Below, in pieces: positions 7,591 through 12,116 of a stretch of 12,116 nucleotides of DNA. The notes beneath the pieces were generated by a model. It made no database searches, was not told where the DNA came from, and saw only the letters and a program-made list of their open reading frames with translations. This DNA is from Phoronis ovalis. Taxonomy: Eukaryota; Phoronida; Phoronidae. The stretch spans positions 1 through 12,116 of the forward strand of contig JAOXYB010047669.1 of the NCBI GenBank assembly GCA_028565635.1, given 5' to 3'. A program made the position numbers and the translations under genes. The first letter of the stretch is position 1, and each line of letters begins with the position of its first letter.

Positions 7591-8368
7591 CAGGTGTGAG
7601 AACGTGTCAACTGTGGGCTTTGTTGCTTGAAAAAACACTTATATCATAACAGTTTACGTATTACAATAATACCTCGTTGCTCCAGATGAACACAACAAAG
7701 ATTCTGGAGTTTCTTAATAAATAGTTCCGGTAACACCAGAATTTGTTATACAACTGTTCAATTGCTCCGCAGGGTAAACATCACCATGCTTTGAGCAGTT
7801 CGTCACGTGAGCGTCAGAGGGCGTTCTACGTTCAGGGATATATGCTGCAACTTGGGTTTACAACTGTATCGATTTGAAACGAACAACTAGACTTGTAGTT
7901 AAGTTGTTAAATCGGATAGAAAAAACATCGGAATATTACAAAAACACAGAAAACGGTAAATTAAAAACAGTTTTATTTATAAAAAAAATACAAAAAAGAA
8001 TTTAAAACATGCCTTAATTCAATAAACAACAGCTCTTGGTGTCGGAAAGCATTAATTGGATTAACCATGAAAGATTTAATTACCGGTTTTATCATTGGTA
8101 AAGTCATTTTTTATTTTTCTCTTCTTTTTTACATACGTTCTTAAGAGCAGTTACCATGACAACAGATATGAATAATATTTTTGTTGTGTATATATGATGG
8201 ATTCAATTCTACATTGGTTGGTGCAATTTTCTTGGCGATAACGCATCTATTTTTTTTTCACAATTTTTTTTTTTAATAAGCCCGAAATCACAAAAATAAG
8301 TCGGTTTGCAGAGACAGTTTCTCAATTTAAATGTCGGTAGTGAAAGGTTTAATATATGTTGAAAGTAG
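7591..8368. other. AT-rich stretch, no gene recognised
   Basis: No exon can be supported on either strand. It contains a CACGTG E-box core at 7804-7809 in a slightly GC-richer patch, and several A or T runs (around 7980 and 8250-8275). Nothing ties the E-box to a gene. Confidence 0.5.
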
Positions 8369-8611
8369 GCTTTGAAACACGGTGATTTTGACAATATTCT
8401 GGACGAAGTTTTTCTGATCCAAACTTGTTCTTATGGATGGTTTATATTTATACAGAACGAGAACGCTGACGTTGGTAATACTTTTAAGCCGTTATCGATT
8501 GGAACATACTATTTCCGTGACTATTGTTATACTGTAATAGGTGCACGTCATTATCTAAACGTCACGAGTACAAGTCACACAATGCAGATAACAATGTCCA
8601 TAATTACATAA
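8369..8611 (+). other. Open frame after an AG, unrecognised, weak exon candidate
   Basis: The frame is open for about 80 codons, directly after a TAG at 8366-8368 that could serve as a splice acceptor. It ends in a stop at 8609-8611. The conceptual product has varied, protein-like composition with many Tyr, Phe and Asn, for example SYGWFIFIQNENADVG. I recognise no domain, there is no starting ATG at the 5' end, and a frame of this length can occur by chance. It could equally be a decayed gene fragment. Confidence 0.15.
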
Positions 8612-8637
8612 TATTAATAATTTGTTTAATTGTGCAG

Positions 8638-8645
8638 ATTTATCT
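8638..8645 (+). other. Possible 8-base microexon
   Basis: A good acceptor (TTTGTTTAATTGTGCAG, ending 8637) and a near-consensus donor (GTAAGTATT from 8646) frame the 8 bases ATTTATCT. The paired strong signals are seen directly. No adjacent exons of a host gene are identified, so this may be coincidence. Confidence 0.15.
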
Positions 8646-8855
8646 GTAAGTATTATTTGTGTAATTCATAATTATAGATGAAAAGATTTCGCACGAGAGT
8701 ATGTCTTCCGTTATTTCATTGATTACAGGCCATTTCAATATCGACATCCTCACCATACATGTTGACCTATGTATTCAATCAGTTGCTCGACTTAGTACTA
8801 TAATTCCAGTCCCCTGTGTATCAGTCATCTGTCCACGCTGAGCTACATGCTCTGG

Positions 8856-8925
8856 CCTGGGGTGGTCTTAGTACATGACCCTACTATTGCCTGTAGCGGA
8901 GTCGTAGGATCAGAGCCCTCTCTTT
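8856..8925 (+). repeat. tRNA-like sequence, possible SINE head
   Basis: A GC-richer patch contains an A-box-like TGGTCTTAGTA (8863) and a B-box-like GGATCAGAGCC (8907). Their 44-base offset is what a tRNA-derived RNA polymerase III promoter would show. GATCAGAGC matches the GWTCRANNC consensus except at one position. No proper acceptor stem or cloverleaf could be drawn, so it is not an intact tRNA gene. A decayed tRNA-derived SINE fits. No A-rich tail or flanking duplication was found. Confidence 0.3.
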
Positions 8926-9129
8926 GTTAAAAGCTGCTTCAAATAATCCGTCACCAATCAAATATTTTTGATGTTTATTTTTTCAGAAACTGACAGTTTT
9001 TATAACACAAAGGGTTGTGACCCTGTCAGGTAGCCAGGACTAGCGCGGGGCGTACTGCTATTCACGATGACTGTATATATGTGACGCATTTTGAACCTCC
9101 ACTTTTACTACGGGTATTATTATGTGTTT
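8926..9129. other. Non-coding stretch with a GC-rich patch
   Basis: No gene is seen. The patch at about 9014-9065 (GTGACCCTGTCAGG to GCGGGGCGTACTGC) is much richer in G+C than its surroundings. It shares CGTACTGCT with 9469-9477. These may be remnants of one decayed repeat family. Confidence 0.35.
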
Positions 9130-9151
9130 TTATTATTATTATATTATTATA
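9130..9151. repeat. TTA simple repeat
   Basis: This is an interrupted run of TTA trinucleotides, a microsatellite. Confidence 0.8.
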
Positions 9152-9254
9152 TGTTTAACATTTGTTGCCTTTTGCAAATTATTTTTAACCATGGATAAAT
9201 ATTTTCAGTAAACAATAATGTGCTGCAGGGTGCCACATTTTTGGATGTAAATTT

Positions 9255-9379
9255 CCAGGATTTTGTTTCTAACCTGTTTTTTCCATGGGGTGTACGTTTC
9301 CAAGATTTGCTTACCATGGGGTGAATGGTTTGACCTTTTTTTACCATGTGTATATTTTGAAATGCAGTTTTTGCCATGG
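9255..9379. repeat. Degenerate tandem repeat, 30-31-bp period, marked by CCATGG
   Basis: CCATGG or CCATGT recurs at 9283, 9314, 9344 and 9374, spacings 31, 30 and 30, each after a T-rich run. A weaker copy (CCAGGA) lies at 9255. Read on the minus strand, this gives an open frame (9147-9377) with a roughly 10-residue period built on Met-Val/Ala-Lys or His-Gly-Lys. The period, close to a multiple of three, keeps the frame open without requiring a gene. A further CCATGG at 9189 is outside the register. Confidence 0.6.
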
Positions 9380-10961
9380 GATAAGGGTTAAGCCGACGAA
9401 TAACTGGAATAACTTATCCGAATGAGTGTTTCAGGTGGTAGGTAAGTGAGGGACATTGTCCCGGTGGATCGTACTGCTTGGGCATGGAACTTAGCTGGAG
9501 CGTACTCCGCGAACGTCGGTCTAACGAATGTATTTCTATAATAATACGGAGATAGATTTTTGTTTGTTTGAAATTGAAAAAAGTATAGTATATATCAAAA
9601 CCAGATCTTTGATCTTAATGTTAATAAACGATGTACATAAAGGTTGATTAAAGCCTGACAATAGGACTCTGCATTGGAATCGCGATCAGTTATATTTCGT
9701 ACATTGAAGTAACATTTTAAGACTGGATCTGAACGTACTCAGAGCAGAATGGCAAAATAGGTATTTTAGATACAAATAATAGTTCTGGGCCTCACAGAGA
9801 TAATGTATGCATCCACCATGGGGCATCAGTGTTAAATCAGGACATGAGGCATTCATTATATTGCACGATTGTAAACTAAGCTATGTTCTAACAAGTGTTG
9901 AAATTATGGGATATCCTTCATATCATCATCCTCAATATTTATAGCAGATAATTATATCACAGTCCTGTCCATTCCGTCAAACTGCCAGAAATCAGGAAAG
10001 TGAATTAGGCTATAGACGACCTATTCATTTGCTTTCAATGGGCCTACGAAGAAATGATGTATAATTATCAATTTATGTTTTTTAAAAATTACAATAAACG
10101 TTGATATTTAATCAAGGTAATAAAAATATTAGTAAATAATAATTATTGTCATAGAAACATATATAAAAAAATTGCTTATTGTGTAACTGGAGAATGTCAT
10201 ACAATTAGAAATCCGTCTGTTAGTCACTGGCCGTAGACCCGCAGACATCTTGAAATTTTCAACCAATGGTCCATACCTAGTTTCCACGAATTTTGTTCTT
10301 TATTTCAAAACTTTTTCAGATCACTTCTATGCTTTTATTACTGGCTCATCTATACTTTAAAATAACCAAATGAGAAGTAATGTTGTGCCCATAACTACCA
10401 TTTCACCCGAAAACAAAGCTGATGGATATGCATATTTTGGTACAAGTAGTTGCTATCTTACAATTAAACATTATTGAGCCCAGGTTTCAAATTTGCACTG
10501 CTTGTCTCCATAAAATTGCTTCCATGTTTTTTTCTGCAACACTTATAAGAACAAAATAAGTACTACTTTTATGAGAATCAAATAAGTTCAGAAGCCGAAA
10601 CAATACTTAACAAATATCATGTTTGCTACAACAGCAGTGCTCGCGAATCGTGATTCCAAATACCCCTTAACTGAAAAAACAGAACTAGAAGCGTTTAGCT
10701 AGCACACGTAATTGTTTTGCGCAAGAGCCATGCAATACAATTTTATCTAAGCTCGCCTACAGGTTTCACTTGTTTCATACTGTATATTACAACAGGAGGG
10801 CATTTAGACTAACGAAAACAAGAATTTTTTTAGTTAAGGAAATTGAGAAGGTAGCGTTTTGTGAATGAACTGCACAAACTGGTGGTTCCGTCAAATGCAC
10901 GCACATCTTAGAGCAATGGTGCGGAATCCACTAATGTGTCAGTAAATACGCGATATTATAA
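9380..10961. other. Long AT-rich stretch, no gene recognised
   Basis: No coding exon or RNA gene is supported over these 1.6 kb. A GC-richer patch at about 9430-9525 holds the palindrome GGGACATTGTCCC (9450-9462) and GGAGCGTACTCC. The rest is AT-rich, with stops in all frames. Confidence 0.5.
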
Positions 10962-11073
10962 CAATAATGTGAGCAAACAAGTGCTTATTGCGACTTTACT
11001 GTAGGAGTGGCTGTTTGGACAGCCACGAGTGACGTCAAATCACAATAATGTACGAGTGCAGGTCACATTATTG
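10962..11073. repeat. Hairpin cluster, possible small inverted-repeat element
   Basis: GTGGCTGT (11007-11014) and ACAGCCAC (11019-11026) form a perfect 8-bp stem with a 4-base loop. CAATAATGT occurs at 10962 and 11043, and inverted (ACATTATTG) at 11065-11073. The latter two form a second 9-bp stem with a 13-base loop. The grouping suggests one small mobile element or a structured regulatory region. Its ends are not resolved. Confidence 0.45.
11030..11037. promoter_or_regulatory. Perfect CRE palindrome TGACGTCA
   Basis: TGACGTCA is the full consensus site for CREB/ATF-type bZIP factors. It lies between the two hairpins of this cluster. No transcription unit is identified beside it, so a role is inference. 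Confidence 0.3.
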
Positions 11074-12073
11074 CTATTCGTGCTACCTAATAAGTGCTTT
11101 AAAATACTATATGCTTCTTTGGATCTGTTATGATTGTTTTATACCATGTCTCCACATTTTACAATTTCATTTTATTTTTCTGTTTATTATATTTATTTTC
11201 TCTTAATCCGAATGTGTCTTTCATAGTACGCGTCATTACATGAAGTACAAAACGTACAATGAACCATTAGATTTAGGTGGATTTTTTTTGTTGAAAGCCA
11301 TGTTAGTCAATTTTCTTTCTGTGACAGCATTTGTTGCACGTTTAACCAGTTTATTTACTCACGAGTAATTTTCTAGAGCATGAGTTGCAGAAACGTAGGG
11401 AATATAAGCATTTACACTTTCAAAGCAAAAACCTGTACATGTGTGCCTAAACCAATTAAAGAGATAACCGATATTTGTGTAAATAATTTTTCTATTTTCG
11501 AAGTTAGGAAACAAAAGAAATTGTTACTACTTGTTTTATGTATTGTGTATGTAAACACAATTGTAGTATTTTATTTTCTTAAAATAAAGTTTTTTCTCAA
11601 TATAACTGCAAATTGCTTTAATTGCAAACCCCCTAGTATAAACGGATTAGTTTTTATAATTATAAAATATGCTGTAGCCCGAATTTGAAATACTCTAAAC
11701 CGAGCTTGCTCGAGGTTATTTACATGACTTTCAGTGACATCACGGGACGGGGGAAGTGTCCTGCAGACGGTGTTGTCGACCGGTATGCCATTATGAACAA
11801 ACTGCCAGTTAGTATATATCCTATACGAACTCTATGATATATGTATATTCGGGAAACATCACCGCTTTCCTGATTGGGTAATGATGATGTAATGATAGTG
11901 AAACGGGAAATCAATCGGTAATGGGAACATTGTCAGGCTGCATGGTTTACCTAGTAAACGCAAACATTTTAGGAAGTAAATTTGGTGCGCACCTTGATAT
12001 TCCACTTCGGAATTCCATACAAATGTGCGGCTTAAAACTGGTGTAGCAGTTTTCTGAGACCCCATGTTGTAGC
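11074..12073. other. No gene recognised
   Basis: The left part is AT-rich. From about 11700 the base composition becomes richer in G+C and shows a small hairpin, CGAGCTTGCTCG (11701-11712). Frames at 11380-11688 (plus) and 11720-11914 and 11859-12065 (minus) are open but match nothing I know. The first is AT-driven, with a Lys/Leu/Ile/Phe-rich middle. Confidence 0.45.
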
Positions 12074-12116
12074 GACTCCCCGGTCACTGAAATTTGGTCC
12101 CTGATGACTCCCGGTC
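12074..12116. repeat. Possible start of a tandem repeat, cut by the window end
   Basis: GACTCCCCGGTC (12074-12085) recurs as GACTCCCGGTC at 12106-12116, 32 bases later and just at the window border. GGTCCCTGATGACTCC lies between. Only one period is visible, so it could be a simple duplication. Confidence 0.35.

Noticed and set aside
7804-7809. CACGTG E-box as a promoter element
   Set aside because: It is a single 6-base palindrome with no adjacent transcription unit; several such 6-mers are expected by chance.
10428-10437. ATATGCATAT as an octamer/POU site
   Set aside because: It is a short AT-rich palindrome, expected by chance in this composition and far from any supported gene.
11380-11688. 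102-codon frame with a hydrophobic Leu/Ile/Phe-rich middle
   Set aside because: The DNA is strongly AT-rich, which yields such residues by chance. No domain, homologue memory, splice context or polyadenylation signal in a sensible place supports a gene.

Overview
The window looks like nuclear DNA from an invertebrate animal. It is AT-rich (roughly one third G+C), introns have GT-AG borders, long frames are absent, and inverted-repeat mobile DNA sits between sparse exons. A marine invertebrate, probably a bivalve mollusc, fits the style of the repeats and the isolated death-effector-domain (DED) gene. That assignment is inference. There is no sign of bacterial operons, rRNA, intact tRNA or CRISPR.

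One gene can be built with good support. It is a three-exon plus-strand gene (coding parts 2069-2141, 4453-4552 and 4732-4963) for a 134-residue protein with a single DED. Splice phases agree at both junctions, and only one phase keeps the middle exon open. The N-terminus (Met-Gly-Asn-Ser-Gln-Thr) fits an N-myristoylation signal, so the product may be a membrane-attached DED-only adaptor or decoy. Positions normally used for DED-DED contacts are altered. A non-coding 5' exon edge lies at 2009 and a polyadenylation signal at 5004. A GC-richer stretch at 776-1062 could hold an upstream exon, but I do not recognise it.

Intron 1 (2.3 kb) carries a perfect AGGTCA/TGACCT nuclear-receptor palindrome (2805-2816) and a roughly 730-bp imperfect palindromic element (3086-3817). 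Its arms would fold into a long RNA hairpin in the pre-mRNA.

Downstream, 5819-7582 is a foldback-type DNA element of about 1.76 kb. It has inverted arrays of 16-bp units at its two ends and an exact 8-bp flanking duplication (ACACAGAG). No transposase is visible, so it appears non-autonomous.

The right third (7591-12116) has no gene I can support. It holds a possible tRNA-derived SINE head near 8856-8925, a 30-31-bp degenerate tandem repeat (9255-9379), a hairpin cluster with a perfect CRE palindrome (10962-11073), and what may be the edge of a tandem repeat at the window end.
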